Positions 25,791 to 34,819 are shown, counted from the stretch's first letter. The stretch: 64,000 bases of DNA from Paractinoplanes pyxinae (GCF_026626335.1 NZ_JAPNTZ010000002.1:186001-250000), one strand, 5' to 3'. Notes: generated from the letters alone by a model not told the origin. Made by a program: numbers and translations.

Positions 25791-26646
25791 CGTAGCCGCC
25801 GAAGCCGACGAGCGCGGTCCAGATGGCCGCCTGCAGCCACAGCAGCGGGGCCGAGGTGGCCAGCTCGACGTTCTCCATCAGCGCGTGCCGGACCAGCTCG
25901 ATGTAGATCAGCATCGGGTTGGACTCGACCAGCGCGAGCTGCCAGCCGTGGATCCGCTCGGCGAAGAACGTGACCGGGTAGAGCACGGCCGACCCGTACA
26001 TCCAGATGCGCAGGATGTAGGGAATGAGCTGGCGGATGTCGGTGATCTTGGAGATCAGCCGGGCCACGAACAGGGCCAGGCCGGTGTTGAAGATCGTCTG
26101 GAGCAGCAGGGCCGGGAGCAGCAGCAGCCACTGCAGCGTGATCGGCTCGCCGGTCAGCAGCACGATCGCGATCAGCACGATCATCGAGGCGATCATGTTG
26201 CGCACCTCGACCAGGCTGACCGCGATGGGCAGGCTGGCCCGGGGGAAGTGCAGGGCCCGGATCATCGCGATGTTCGACGTGATCGACTGGGAGCCCGCCT
26301 GCACCACCGACTGGGTGAACCCGAAGATGAAGACGCCGGCGCACAGGTACGCGATGAAGTTGTCGACGTCCTGCTTGGTGTTGATCAGAACACCGAAGAT
26401 CAGGTAGTACACCCCGGCGTTGATCAGCGGGGTCAGGAGCTGCCAGACGACACCGAGCTTGGTGCTGCCCAGCGACGCGTTCACCTTCGCGTTGGCGAAA
26501 GCGGCGATGAAGTGCCGGTACGACCACAGGTGCCGGGTGTATTCCGGCAGGCTGGGCAGGCGCCCGGCCTTCGTCAGGCCATGACTCCGAGCCAGCTCTT
26601 TGAGCGATGGCCCGGTGTCGGAATCGGCAACCGCCGTCTGAGCCAT
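25750..26646 (-). CDS. Polysaccharide-export ABC transporter permease (ABC2/Wzm type)
   Basis: The 298-aa membrane protein has the ABC-2 export permease pattern: cytoplasmic LWSYRHFIAAFANAKVNASLGSTKLGVVWQLLTPLINAGVYYLIFG at about residues 42-90, six hydrophobic helices, and PYILRIWMYGSAVLYPVTFF. It pairs with the downstream ATPase. ATG at 26646 has GGAG nine bases upstream; an ATG 22 codons earlier is possible. The likely cargo is a surface glycan, perhaps linked to other envelope genes in this window. Confidence 0.88.
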   Translation of the reverse strand: MAQTAVADSDTGPSLKELARSHGLTKAGRLPSLPEYTRHLWSYRHFIAAFANAKVNASLGSTKLGVVWQLLTPLINAGVYYLIFGVLINTKQDVDNFIAYLCAGVFIFGFTQSVVQAGSQSITSNIAMIRALHFPRASLPIAVSLVEVRNMIASMIVLIAIVLLTGEPITLQWLLLLPALLLQTIFNTGLALFVARLISKITDIRQLIPYILRIWMYGSAVLYPVTFFAERIHGWQLALVESNPMLIYIELVRHALMENVELATSAPLLWLQAAIWTALVGFGGYVYFWRGEKGYGRG

Positions 26647-26812
26647 GGGGTGGTGCTCCGATCTCGTCGGCCCGTGCGGGGTGCTGGGCCCTGGTTCCTT
26701 AGGCGAGAACACTTAAGCAGCATGTCAAGTCGCTGCCGATGGAACGGCTTCGTATCGACGTCCGGAGAGGTTATCGGACCAAACGGCGGAACGCAACCGT
26801 AACGTCCTGGCG

Positions 26813-26818
26813 TATAGT
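26813..26818 (+). promoter_or_regulatory. -10 TATAGT for leaderless TetR gene
   Basis: TATAGT ends 6 nt before GTG at 26825, with no Shine-Dalgarno sequence. This is typical of a leaderless transcript. Confidence 0.55.
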
Positions 26819-26824
26819 GACCGT

Positions 26825-27427
26825 GTGGCGACAGGAAAGCGTGCACCTGCTGGGGCGGCCGTGCTGCGGAGCGACATCACCGTGGCCATCCGCGACGCCG
26901 TGATGTACGAGCTGGCCGAGGTGGGTTACGGCCGGCTCTCGATCGAGGCTGTGGCCCGCCGGGCCGGCGTCGGGAAAACCGCGATCTACCGGCGCTGGAG
27001 CAACAAACTCGAGATGGTGCTCGAGATCGTGTCGGACGTGGCCGGCCGCAGCGTGCCGCTGCCCGACACCGGCAGCTTCGCCGGCGACCTCCAGCTCATC
27101 ATGATGATCGTGAACCGGGCCCTGCAACACCGGATCGCGTCCCAGATCATTCCCGACCTGATGGCCGAGGCGGCCCGCAACCCGCAGATCGCCGAAACCC
27201 TCCAGAAGGCGCTGCGCACCCACCAGCAGGCCGTCGGCGAAAGTCTGGTCGGTCAGGCCGTGGCCCGGGGCGAACTGCCTCAGGGAACCGACCCGGACCT
27301 GGCCGTCGACCTGATCCTGGGCCCGCTCTACTGGCGGCTGGCCGTGTCGCGCAGCAAGCCCGACGAGGCGTACCTGGAAAAGCTGATGGCGGCGGTCACG
27401 GCCGCGCTCCGGAGCACGGCGGGCTGA
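26825..27427 (+). CDS. TetR/AcrR-family transcriptional regulator
   Basis: The 200-aa protein has an HTH at about residues 20-65 (YELAEVGYGRLSIEAVARRAGVGKTAIYRRWSNK), the form shared by the TetR_C_16-like group, and a helical domain with VNRALQHRIASQIIPDLMAEAARNP and LILGPLYWRL. It is divergent from the polysaccharide exporter permease (179 bp apart), which it may control; that link is inferred from position only. Transcript is probably leaderless. Confidence 0.87.
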   Translation: MATGKRAPAGAAVLRSDITVAIRDAVMYELAEVGYGRLSIEAVARRAGVGKTAIYRRWSNKLEMVLEIVSDVAGRSVPLPDTGSFAGDLQLIMMIVNRALQHRIASQIIPDLMAEAARNPQIAETLQKALRTHQQAVGESLVGQAVARGELPQGTDPDLAVDLILGPLYWRLAVSRSKPDEAYLEKLMAAVTAALRSTAG

Positions 27428-27517
27428 ACGCAACCGGCTTGCACCGGCGGTTCGCCGCGAGGCGGGCCCGCGGCTGCCGAAGGGGAGGGCTCCCCGCCCT
27501 CTGACCCCGGAGCCTTC

Positions 27518-27823
27518 ATGCAGCAGCACGTGGACACCGCCGTTCTGGACGCTTCCGCCCTTTTCGCGACCGCCCTGGCCGAGGTCGCGGTCTCGGCGCC
27601 GGTCGGTCAATGGCTCAGCGCGGATGGCACGGTTCGTCTGGATATCAGGACTGACGGAACGTACGCGGGGAAGGTGGCGGGACGCAAGCGCCGGCCGCAG
27701 GGCACGTACTTCCTCGCCGGCCGCACGCTGACCCTCAGCGATGATTCCGGCCTGCACACGCCGGTTGCCGTGGGCGACGGCGTGCTCGAGATGGCCGGCC
27801 ACCGCCTCGGCCGCACCGCCTGA
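27518..27823 (+). CDS. Atu4866-like small protein
   Basis: The 101-aa product contains VGQWLSADGTVRLDIRTDGTYAGKVAGRKRRPQGTYFLAGRTLTLSDDSG, a short beta-rich domain that I recognise as resembling the Atu4866 family (a small lipocalin-like barrel of unknown role). The first 28 residues are helical and not conserved in that family. ATG at 27518 has GGAG six bases upstream. It could share a transcript with the TetR gene 90 bp upstream. Confidence 0.6.
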   Translation: MQQHVDTAVLDASALFATALAEVAVSAPVGQWLSADGTVRLDIRTDGTYAGKVAGRKRRPQGTYFLAGRTLTLSDDSGLHTPVAVGDGVLEMAGHRLGRTA

Positions 27824-27847
27824 CTGAACCTTCGAGCCCGATAGGCG

Positions 27848-29086
27848 TCAGATCACGGCGGGCTCTCGGTGGTCGGGCGCCTCGGTGGGCGTGGGGGCCG
27901 GGTCGAGGCGGAAGCTGAGGACGGCCAGGGCGAGGCCGGCGGCGGCCAGGGCCACGCCGATCCAGACCGAGGACAGGTAGCCCCAGCCGGCGGCGATCAC
28001 CACGCCGCCCAGGGCGGCTCCGGCGCTGTTGGCGACGTTGGAGGCCGACTGGTTGACCGCGGCCCCCATGAGCTGGGCGGTGGGGGCCACGGCGATCAGG
28101 CGGGCCTGCAGGGCGGGGCCGATGAACAGGGCGGCCACGCCGACCAGGAAGACGCCCGCGAACAGGCCGATCGGGTTGCGGGCGACCAGGCCGAACAGCG
28201 TGATGGTGGCGATCATGGCCACGAAGCCGAGCAGGACGCTGCGCTTGAGGTTGTGGTCGGCGGCGAAACCGCCCAGCGCGTTGCCGGCCGTCATGCCGAG
28301 GCCCATCACGGCCAGGACCCAGGGCACGTACGACTCGGACAGGCCCGTCACGTGCGTCGTGACCGGGGCGATGTAGCTGTTGACCGCGAAGAACCCGCCG
28401 AAGCCGACGGCGGCCACCGCGGCGGCCAGCCAGACGTGCGGGGACTTGAAGGCGGCCAGTTCGGCGCGCGGCGAGCCGCCGGGGGCCGCGGCCACCTCGG
28501 GCACCGTGAACAGCACGAAGAGCAGCGTGAAGGCGAAGACGCCGGCGACCGCCAGGTAGGCGGCACGCCAGCCGGCGGCCTGGCCCAGGGCGGTGATCAG
28601 GGGCACGCCGAACACGTTGGCCGCGGTGAGCCCGCCCAGCACGATCGCGAAGCTCTTGCCCTGGCTGCCGGGTCCGAGCATCGACGCCGCCAGCAGGCCG
28701 GCCGCGCCGAAGTAGGCGCCGTGGGCCAGGGCGGCCGCGAAGCGACCGGCCAGCACCAGCGCGAACGTGGGGGCCAAGGCCGAGGCGACGGTGCCGACCA
28801 CGAAGAGCGAGAGCAGCAGGAGAACCAAGCGCCGGCGGGGAAGGCGGGCGGTCAGCGCGGCAATGGTGGGCGCGCCGACCACCACGCCCAAGGCGTAGAT
28901 CGTGATCATCCATCCGGCCGTGGCCACCGCGTCGGGGGCCGATCGGGCGTACGCCTCGGGCAGCAGATCCTGGGCGAGGTTGGGCAGCAGGCCCATGGCC
29001 ACGAACTCGGTCAGGCCGAGGCCGAAGCCGCCCAGGGCCAGGGCGAGCAGGGCCGCCCAGCGGCGACCGGCGGTAAGGTTCTCCAC
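27848..29086 (-). CDS. MFS transporter (AraJ/DHA1-type exporter)
   Basis: The 412-aa protein has 12 hydrophobic helices, LGLTEFVAMGLLPNLAQDL in helix 1, and the loop AALTARLPRRRLVL, matching the DHA1 drug or sugar efflux group (AraJ, YdhP). Starts with GTG at 29086. It is divergent from a LacI-family gene; two copies of a 12-14-bp palindrome lie between them, the outer one 11 bp upstream of the start. Repression by that LacI protein is likely. Cargo unknown. Confidence 0.85.
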   Translation of the reverse strand: MENLTAGRRWAALLALALGGFGLGLTEFVAMGLLPNLAQDLLPEAYARSAPDAVATAGWMITIYALGVVVGAPTIAALTARLPRRRLVLLLLSLFVVGTVASALAPTFALVLAGRFAAALAHGAYFGAAGLLAASMLGPGSQGKSFAIVLGGLTAANVFGVPLITALGQAAGWRAAYLAVAGVFAFTLLFVLFTVPEVAAAPGGSPRAELAAFKSPHVWLAAAVAAVGFGGFFAVNSYIAPVTTHVTGLSESYVPWVLAVMGLGMTAGNALGGFAADHNLKRSVLLGFVAMIATITLFGLVARNPIGLFAGVFLVGVAALFIGPALQARLIAVAPTAQLMGAAVNQSASNVANSAGAALGGVVIAAGWGYLSSVWIGVALAAAGLALAVLSFRLDPAPTPTEAPDHREPAVI

Positions 29087-29096
29087 GTCCTCGACT

Positions 29097-29134
29097 CTAG
29101 AACGTTCTAGTCGTGTCAGCCGTAGAACGTTCTA
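29097..29134. promoter_or_regulatory. Twin LacI-type operators (TAGAACGTTCTA)
   Basis: CTAGAACGTTCTAG (29097-29110) is a perfect 14-bp palindrome, and TAGAACGTTCTA (29123-29134) repeats its 12-bp core, centre-to-centre 25 bp. The central AACGTT matches LacI/GalR operator style. The pair fills the 73-bp gap between divergent MFS and LacI genes. Confidence 0.85.
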
Positions 29135-29159
29135 GTGATCACAGGTAAATTCCCGGGGC

Positions 29160-30158
29160 ATGAGCAGCGAGCGGCGCGCGACCCTGGCCGATGTGGCGGC
29201 GGCGGCCGGTGTCTCGGTGGCGCTCGTCTCGATCGTCATGCGGGATGCGCCCGGCGCCAGTGCGGCCACGCGGGCCCGGGTGCTCGAGGTGGCGCGGCGG
29301 CTCGACTACCAGCCCGACAGCCGGGCCCGCCTGCTGCGCAGTGGCCAGAGCCGGCTGCTCGGGGTGGTGTTCAGCGTGATGCACCCGTTCCACGACGACC
29401 TGCTGACCGGGCTGTACGACGCGGCCGAGAAGATCGGGTACGAGTTGACGCTGAGCGCCGTCACTCCCCGGCGCGACGAACGCACGGCCATCGCGGGTCT
29501 TCTTCAGGATCGATGTGCCGCCCTCGTGCTGCTGGGCCCCCAGATTCCCACTGCCGAGCTCGCCACCCTCGCCGGGCGGCTGCCGGTGGTGGCCATGATG
29601 CGTACGGTCCGGCAGCGCCAGGTCGATGTCGTGCGCACCGACGACGGGCGTGGCCTGCACCTCGCCGTCGACCACCTGGTGGCGCTCGGGCACCGGAACA
29701 TCGCGCACGTCGACGGCGGACGATGGCTGTCGTCGGCGGAGCGGCGCCAGGGCTATCGGGATGCCATGCGGCGGCACGGCCTGCAGGCGTACGAGCGGGT
29801 GGTGAACGGGGGTTACGGCGAGGAGGACGGGGCGCGCGCGGCCCGGGAACTGCTCGACGACCCGCCGACCGCGGTCACCGTCTTCAACGACCTGAGCGCC
29901 ACCGGCCTGCTCGACGTGCTGCGCCGGCACGGGCTGTCGGTGCCGGGCGACATCAGCGTGGTGGGCTACGACGACAGCAGCTTCAGCCGGCTCGCGCACA
30001 TCGACCTGACCACCGTCGCGCAGGACATCGAGACCATGGCGACCCTGGCCGTGGCCCGCGCGGTGGAACGGATCGACGGCGCGCAGATCGTGCACCGCGA
30101 GGTGGTGATCCCGCCCCGCCTGGTGGTCCGGGGGACGACCGGCCCGCCCGCCGCCTAA
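29160..30158 (+). CDS. LacI-family transcriptional regulator
   Basis: The 332-aa protein has a LacI HTH and hinge (ATLADVAAAAGVSVALVSIVMRDAPGASAATRARVLEVARRLDYQPDSRARLLRS, residues 7-62) and a periplasmic-binding-like effector domain (LLGVVFSVMHPFHDDLLTGLYDAA; VTVFNDLSATGLLDVLRRHGLSVPGDISVVGYDD). It very probably binds the twin TAGAACGTTCTA sites upstream and represses itself and the divergent MFS gene. The effector is unknown. Confidence 0.92.
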   Translation: MSSERRATLADVAAAAGVSVALVSIVMRDAPGASAATRARVLEVARRLDYQPDSRARLLRSGQSRLLGVVFSVMHPFHDDLLTGLYDAAEKIGYELTLSAVTPRRDERTAIAGLLQDRCAALVLLGPQIPTAELATLAGRLPVVAMMRTVRQRQVDVVRTDDGRGLHLAVDHLVALGHRNIAHVDGGRWLSSAERRQGYRDAMRRHGLQAYERVVNGGYGEEDGARAARELLDDPPTAVTVFNDLSATGLLDVLRRHGLSVPGDISVVGYDDSSFSRLAHIDLTTVAQDIETMATLAVARAVERIDGAQIVHREVVIPPRLVVRGTTGPPAA

Positions 30159-30201
30159 GCCCTCGTCTCTCCGCGCCGAACGGGAGGGGAGAGGGGGAAA
30201 C

Positions 30202-30747
30202 ATGCGCCGAGTTCTCGTGCTCGCGGTGCTGCCGTTCCTGCTGGGCTCGTGCGGCGGCTCGAGCCCGTCGACGAGCGCGAGCCCGGCCGCCACGCCCGGC
30301 CCGGCCTGGGTGACCGTCCAGCCGGGCAACGCCACGTCGAGCCCGGCCACCAAGTTCAGCGGCACCTTCCCGCCCGCCCTGCCGCCGGTCTCGTTCCTGC
30401 CCCAGAGCTCGGCCTGCGCGATCGCCTGGAACGAGGACATCGGCCAGGTGCTCATCCCGATGACCGTGACGCCGGGGGCGGGCTCGCTGAAGGTCCAGTG
30501 GCCGGCCCGCTACGGCAACGTCTACCGCCTGGCCGCCGTGCCGCAGGAGATCGTCAGCGGCGCCCAGCCCGAGCCGAAGTGGCAGACGGTGACCACCGAC
30601 GGTGGCTGCACCGGCACGGCCACCCTCAGCGGGCTCAAGTCGGGCGCGGCGTACATCGTGTGGCTCGACGCCCCGGACACCCCGCGCGGCCCGGACAACT
30701 CGCGCAGCCTCTACAGCGGCCGTTCCGGCGTGGTGAAGCCGAACTGA
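30202..30747 (+). CDS. Putative secreted lipoprotein
   Basis: The 181-aa protein has a short lipoprotein signal peptide with lipobox LLGSC-G (residues 1-17), a Ser/Pro-rich linker and a domain with GSLKVQWPARYGNVYRLAAVPQEI and GAAYIVWLDAPDTPRG that may be a beta-sandwich of the fibronectin III type. I do not recognise a specific family. ATG has GAGAGGGG upstream. It converges directly on the diguanylate cyclase gene (stops adjacent). Confidence 0.75.
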   Translation: MRRVLVLAVLPFLLGSCGGSSPSTSASPAATPGPAWVTVQPGNATSSPATKFSGTFPPALPPVSFLPQSSACAIAWNEDIGQVLIPMTVTPGAGSLKVQWPARYGNVYRLAAVPQEIVSGAQPEPKWQTVTTDGGCTGTATLSGLKSGAAYIVWLDAPDTPRGPDNSRSLYSGRSGVVKPN

Positions 30748-32304
30748 TCAGGACGCGATGGTGTTGCGGCCGCTCCACTTGGCGGCGTACAGGCGGTCGT
30801 CGGCCTCACGGAACAGGGTCTCGCCGGACATGCCCTCGCCCAGGGCGGCCAGTCCCACGCTCACGGTGAGCCGGACGCCGGGAATGATGTCGGTCCGGGC
30901 GACGGCGGCCCGGATGCGCTCGGCCACCTCACGCCCGACGGCCAGGTCGCCCTGCAGGAAGACGGTGAACTCGTCGCCGGCGTACCGGACCGGCACGTCC
31001 TCGGCCCGGCAGTGGGCGCGCAGAATGCGGGCCACCTCCCGCAGCGCGCGGTCGCCGGCGGCGTGCGAGTACGCGTCATTGATCGCCTTGAAATGGTCGA
31101 CGTCCACGATCAGCAGCACCAGCGGGGTCGTCACCCGGCCCTCGTCGATGCGGTCCATCAGCAGGTCGAACCGGCGCCGGTTGTCCAGCCCGGTGAGCGG
31201 GTCGCGCAGCACTTCCCGCTCCGCGCGCTCGCGGGCCGCCTCCGACTCCTCCCGCTGGCGGGCCTGGCGCAGCATGGCCAGCCGTTGCATGCGCAGCCGC
31301 CACAGCTCTCGGGTCTGGCCCTCGACCGCGGAGAACATGTCCCGCCCGGCCTGGCCGTCGTCGGTGGCCAGCGCGGTCAGCGCCATCTCGAAGCGGATGA
31401 TCGGCTTCTCGTCGGGGCGGGGGCCGAAGGCGCACAACTCGCGGGCAGCCACGAATTCCGTACGGGCCTCGGCCAAGGCGCCCTGGGCGCGCAGGCTGAT
31501 GCCGAGGGCCAGGTGCGCCATCCGGGCGTACCGGAAATTCTCGGACTGACGCAGCGGCATCACCGCCTCCCGGGCCAGCTTCTCGGCCGGAACCACGTCG
31601 CCCAGCTTGGCCAGGGCGAGCGCGAGCATGGCCGACGCCACCATGTCGTCCGGGCGCTGCTCGACGTGGCGCCGGGTGATCTCGGCGCTGCGCCGCAGCC
31701 GGGTCGCGCCCTCGTCGTGCCGGCCGACATGGCTCAGCCGCAGACCCCAGTGCAGCAGCGTGGCCGCGTGCACCAGGCCGAAGCCGGCGTGCGTGATGCT
31801 CAGCTTCTCGTAGGTGGTCGCGGCGGTCTCGTACATCTCGGCCGCCGTCGCCGCCTCGGCGAAGGAGCAGAGCGCCGAGATGCGCCGGTCGACATCGGTG
31901 TACGGCTGATCGAGCAGCACGGCGGCGCGGGCCAGGTAGCGCATGGCCAGGAAATACCGTCCACGCAGGACCTCGACCTGAGCCAGGTCGCACAGGCACT
32001 TGGCCTCGCCCAGCGCCGAGCCGGCCGCCTGGTGCAGCCGCAGCAGCCGATCGCCGAGGTCAGCCGCCTCGACCAGCCGTCCCATGTAGAGGTTGGCGTA
32101 CATCTGACCCTGCACCAGGAACAGGACCGTGCGGTGGTCGCCGACCGCGTGCGCGATGGCCAGATAGGCGTCGGCCGCCAGCAGCGCCTCGTGACCGTGG
32201 CCGGTGTCGGCCAGCCGGTGCACGCGCAGCGCCAGCAGATGCAGCGGGCCCTTCACGGTGACCGGCACCGGCAGCCGCGCACCCGAACCGATCTCGCCCG
32301 CCAT
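30748..32304 (-). CDS. Diguanylate cyclase with N-terminal TPR-like sensor region
   Basis: The 518-aa soluble protein has about 330 residues of TPR-like helical hairpins followed by a GGDEF domain. The domain has RDPLTGLDNRRRF, the catalytic RYAGDEF (A in the first position is tolerated in active enzymes), and an inhibitory I-site RAED exactly five residues before AGDEF. It should make c-di-GMP with product feedback. The ATG at 32304 lies 6 nt after GATACT (32311-32316, minus strand), so the mRNA may be leaderless; a longer frame exists. Confidence 0.9.
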   Translation of the reverse strand: MAGEIGSGARLPVPVTVKGPLHLLALRVHRLADTGHGHEALLAADAYLAIAHAVGDHRTVLFLVQGQMYANLYMGRLVEAADLGDRLLRLHQAAGSALGEAKCLCDLAQVEVLRGRYFLAMRYLARAAVLLDQPYTDVDRRISALCSFAEAATAAEMYETAATTYEKLSITHAGFGLVHAATLLHWGLRLSHVGRHDEGATRLRRSAEITRRHVEQRPDDMVASAMLALALAKLGDVVPAEKLAREAVMPLRQSENFRYARMAHLALGISLRAQGALAEARTEFVAARELCAFGPRPDEKPIIRFEMALTALATDDGQAGRDMFSAVEGQTRELWRLRMQRLAMLRQARQREESEAARERAEREVLRDPLTGLDNRRRFDLLMDRIDEGRVTTPLVLLIVDVDHFKAINDAYSHAAGDRALREVARILRAHCRAEDVPVRYAGDEFTVFLQGDLAVGREVAERIRAAVARTDIIPGVRLTVSVGLAALGEGMSGETLFREADDRLYAAKWSGRNTIAS

Positions 32305-32359
32305 GGTCCCAGTATCAACACTGGACGACGCGATCAACTACAGGGGATATCGACTTATC

Positions 32360-33070
32360 TCACTCGGGCGGTGTCGCGTACTTGTCCAAGCCGTCGACCA
32401 GCAGCTCCAGCCCGAGGTCGAAGCGCAGCTCGGGCCCGCCGCCGATCAGGGACTCGGCGTGCTCGGCCAGGTTCGGATAAGCCTCGGCCGGCAGCTGCTG
32501 GAGGTAGGAGAAGTACTGGTCGCTGATCGAGTCGATGAACGTCTGCTTGTCGCGGCCGACCGCCTGCCGGCGCCAGATCGAGTACTCGTACGCGTCGGCG
32601 GTGATGTAGAGAAAGATCCGGTCGAGCGCCAGCGAGGCGATCCGCGGCGGGATGCCGCCGGCCAGCATCATGCCCAGCATCGCGTCCGAGATGCGCAGCG
32701 CGTTGGGGCCGCTGGGGATGGTTGCGAGCGCGGCCCGGGCCAGGTCGTTGTAGCTGAGCATCGCCGCGTGCCCGGCCCGGGCGAGCTCCTTGACCTGCTC
32801 CTTCCAGCGGGGTGGATCGAGCTTCGGTACGCCGACCTCGCCGCACATCTCGTCGAACATCAGCTGAAGCAGCTCGTCCTTGTTGCGTACGTGCGCATAG
32901 AGGCTCGACGGCCCGGTGTCGAACTCGCCCGCGAGCCGCCGCATGCTCACGGCGTCGACCCCCTCGTCCCGCACGATCCGCAATGCGGTCCGCACGATCT
33001 GCTCCCGGACCAGCGGAGTCTTCGCGGGCCGGGACGGTCGGGCGCCGGGCGGCCAGGGCAGCTCTGTCAC
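32360..33070 (-). CDS. TetR-family regulator (TetR_C_1-like)
   Basis: The 236-aa protein has an HTH (IVRTALRIVRDEGVDAVSMRRLAGEFDTGPSSLYAHVRNKDELL, about residues 25-70) and a C-terminal domain with LARAALATIPSGPNALRISDAMLGMMLAGGIPPRIA typical of drug-responsive TetR proteins. It is divergent from an EmrB-like MFS gene with three evenly spaced palindromes in between. GTG 33070 is 7 nt after TAAATT (33083-33078, minus strand), suggesting a leaderless message. Confidence 0.88.
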   Translation of the reverse strand: MTELPWPPGARPSRPAKTPLVREQIVRTALRIVRDEGVDAVSMRRLAGEFDTGPSSLYAHVRNKDELLQLMFDEMCGEVGVPKLDPPRWKEQVKELARAGHAAMLSYNDLARAALATIPSGPNALRISDAMLGMMLAGGIPPRIASLALDRIFLYITADAYEYSIWRRQAVGRDKQTFIDSISDQYFSYLQQLPAEAYPNLAEHAESLIGGGPELRFDLGLELLVDGLDKYATPPE

Positions 33071-33092
33071 GTAGGCGAATTTACCTTGCCAC

Positions 33093-33139
33093 GAACACTG
33101 TTCGCGCGTAGAACGGTGTTCGTCAAACGAACACCGTTC
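33093..33139. promoter_or_regulatory. Three GAACNNNGTTC operators at exact 18-bp spacing
   Basis: GAACACTGTTC (33093-33103), GAACGGTGTTC (33111-33121) and GAACACCGTTC (33129-33139) are each palindromic and start 18 bp apart. Boxes 2 and 3 also form a 12-bp inverted repeat (33111-33122 with 33128-33139). They lie between the divergent TetR and MFS genes. Confidence 0.85.
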
Positions 33140-33160
33140 GTCGGGGGAGAGGTCGTAGTC

Positions 33161-34819
33161 ATGGATGCCGTACTCGAGCGGTCGGCGGCGCCGCGCGCGC
33201 CCTACCGCTACCGCTGGGTCGCGCTCTTCGTGATCCTGGCCGTCGAGGTGATGGACCTTCTCGACGCGCTCGTCACCAACATCGCCGGACCGTCCATCCG
33301 CGCCGAACTGGGCGGGTCGTACAGCCTCGTCCAATGGCTGGGCGCCGCCTACACGCTGGCCATGGCAATCGGCCTGCTCACCGGCGGCCGGCTGGGCGAT
33401 ATCTACGGGCGGCGCCGGCTGTTCCTGATCGGCGCGGCCGGCTTCACCCTCGCCTCGCTGGCCTGCGCCCTCGCGCAGACACCGAGTCAGCTGATCGCCG
33501 CCCGCGCCGTCCAGGGCCTGTTCGGGGCGGTCATGCTGCCGCAGGGCCTCGGCATGATCAAGCAAATGTTCTCGCCGGCCGAGCAGGCCAAGGCGTTCGG
33601 CGCGTTCGGGCCGGTGCTGGGCCTGTCCTCGGTGGCCGGGCCGATCCTGGCCGGCTGGCTGGTCGACGCCGACTTCTTCGGGGCCGGCTGGCGCATGATC
33701 TTCATCATCAACCTGCCGCTGGGCCTGTTCGCCGTGCTGGGCGCGATCAAGTTCCTGCCCGAGTTCAAGAGTGAGCGCGCGCCGAGGCTCGACTGGCTGG
33801 GCGTGGCGCTGGCCGCCGTCGGCGCCTTCCTGCTGTTGTATCCGCTGGTGCAGGGCCGGGAACTGGACTGGCCGGTGTGGTGCTTCGCGCTGCTGGCGGT
33901 CGGCGTGATCGTCTTCGGGCTGTTCGCGATCTACGAGGGCCGTCGCGAGCGGCGGGGCCTCGACCCGCTGGTCACCCCGAGCCTGTTCCGTAAGCGTGCG
34001 TTCAGCGGCGGGCTGGCGGTCGGGTTGGTGTTCTTCGCGGCACTGATCGGCACCGGTCTGGTCTTCACCTTCTATCTGCAGATCGGGCTCGGCTACTCGC
34101 CGCTGAAGGCCGGCCTGACCACGCTGCCGCAGGCGCTGGGCACGGTGGCCGGGTTCGTGGCGGCCGGCGTCGGGCTCAGCGAGCGGCTCGGCCGCAAGCT
34201 GCTGCTGATCGGCACCGCGGTGATGATGGCGGGCACGCTCGGCTTCATGCTCACGGTCGGGCTGGCCGGGGCGGCGATCAGCCCGTGGCGGCTGAGCCCG
34301 GCGCTGGTGCTGATCGGCGCGGGGATGGGCCTGGCCATGGCCCCGTTCTTCAACATCGTGCTGGCCGGTGTGGACGACGAGGAGACGGGCTCAGCCGCGG
34401 GCGCGCTCACCTCGGTGCAGCAGCTCGGCGGGGCGTTCGGCCTCGCGATGCTCGGCACGATCTTCTTCGCGCTGGTGCCCGGTCAGGTCGCCCGGCACGT
34501 CGACGACTCGAGGGCCGAACTTCGTACGGTGCTGACGGCCGCCGGTGTGCCGGCGGACGCGCAGAACGCGGTGGCGTTGAGCCTGCGTGACTGCCTGCGC
34601 GACCGCACGGCCGAGGACGACCCCGACGTGACCCCGCCAAGTTGCCGGAACGCCCCGGCACAGCCTGAGCTGCAGGCGTTCGCCCAGGACAAGGTGCGGG
34701 CCGGGTTCCAGGACGCGACGATCGGGACCGCCGGGGTCTCGTTCCTGCTGCTGGCGCTCGCTTTCGGACTGTCGTTCCTCTTGCCGAGGCGGGCCCGTCC
34801 CGACGCGGAAGCTCACTGA
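33161..34819 (+). CDS. EmrB/QacA-type MFS drug exporter (DHA2)
   Basis: The 552-aa membrane protein has 14 predicted helices. Helix 1 has EVMDLLDALVTNIAGPSI (Asp in the DHA2 motif), helix 2-3 loop GGRLGDIYGRRRLFLIG and motif C-like GPVLGLSSVAGPILAGWLVD. There is a periplasmic loop near 455-515 with two Cys (RDCLRDR and PPSCRN). It probably exports a toxic compound sensed by the divergent TetR. ATG 33161 is preceded by GGGGGAGAGG. Confidence 0.9.
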   Translation: MDAVLERSAAPRAPYRYRWVALFVILAVEVMDLLDALVTNIAGPSIRAELGGSYSLVQWLGAAYTLAMAIGLLTGGRLGDIYGRRRLFLIGAAGFTLASLACALAQTPSQLIAARAVQGLFGAVMLPQGLGMIKQMFSPAEQAKAFGAFGPVLGLSSVAGPILAGWLVDADFFGAGWRMIFIINLPLGLFAVLGAIKFLPEFKSERAPRLDWLGVALAAVGAFLLLYPLVQGRELDWPVWCFALLAVGVIVFGLFAIYEGRRERRGLDPLVTPSLFRKRAFSGGLAVGLVFFAALIGTGLVFTFYLQIGLGYSPLKAGLTTLPQALGTVAGFVAAGVGLSERLGRKLLLIGTAVMMAGTLGFMLTVGLAGAAISPWRLSPALVLIGAGMGLAMAPFFNIVLAGVDDEETGSAAGALTSVQQLGGAFGLAMLGTIFFALVPGQVARHVDDSRAELRTVLTAAGVPADAQNAVALSLRDCLRDRTAEDDPDVTPPSCRNAPAQPELQAFAQDKVRAGFQDATIGTAGVSFLLLALAFGLSFLLPRRARPDAEAH

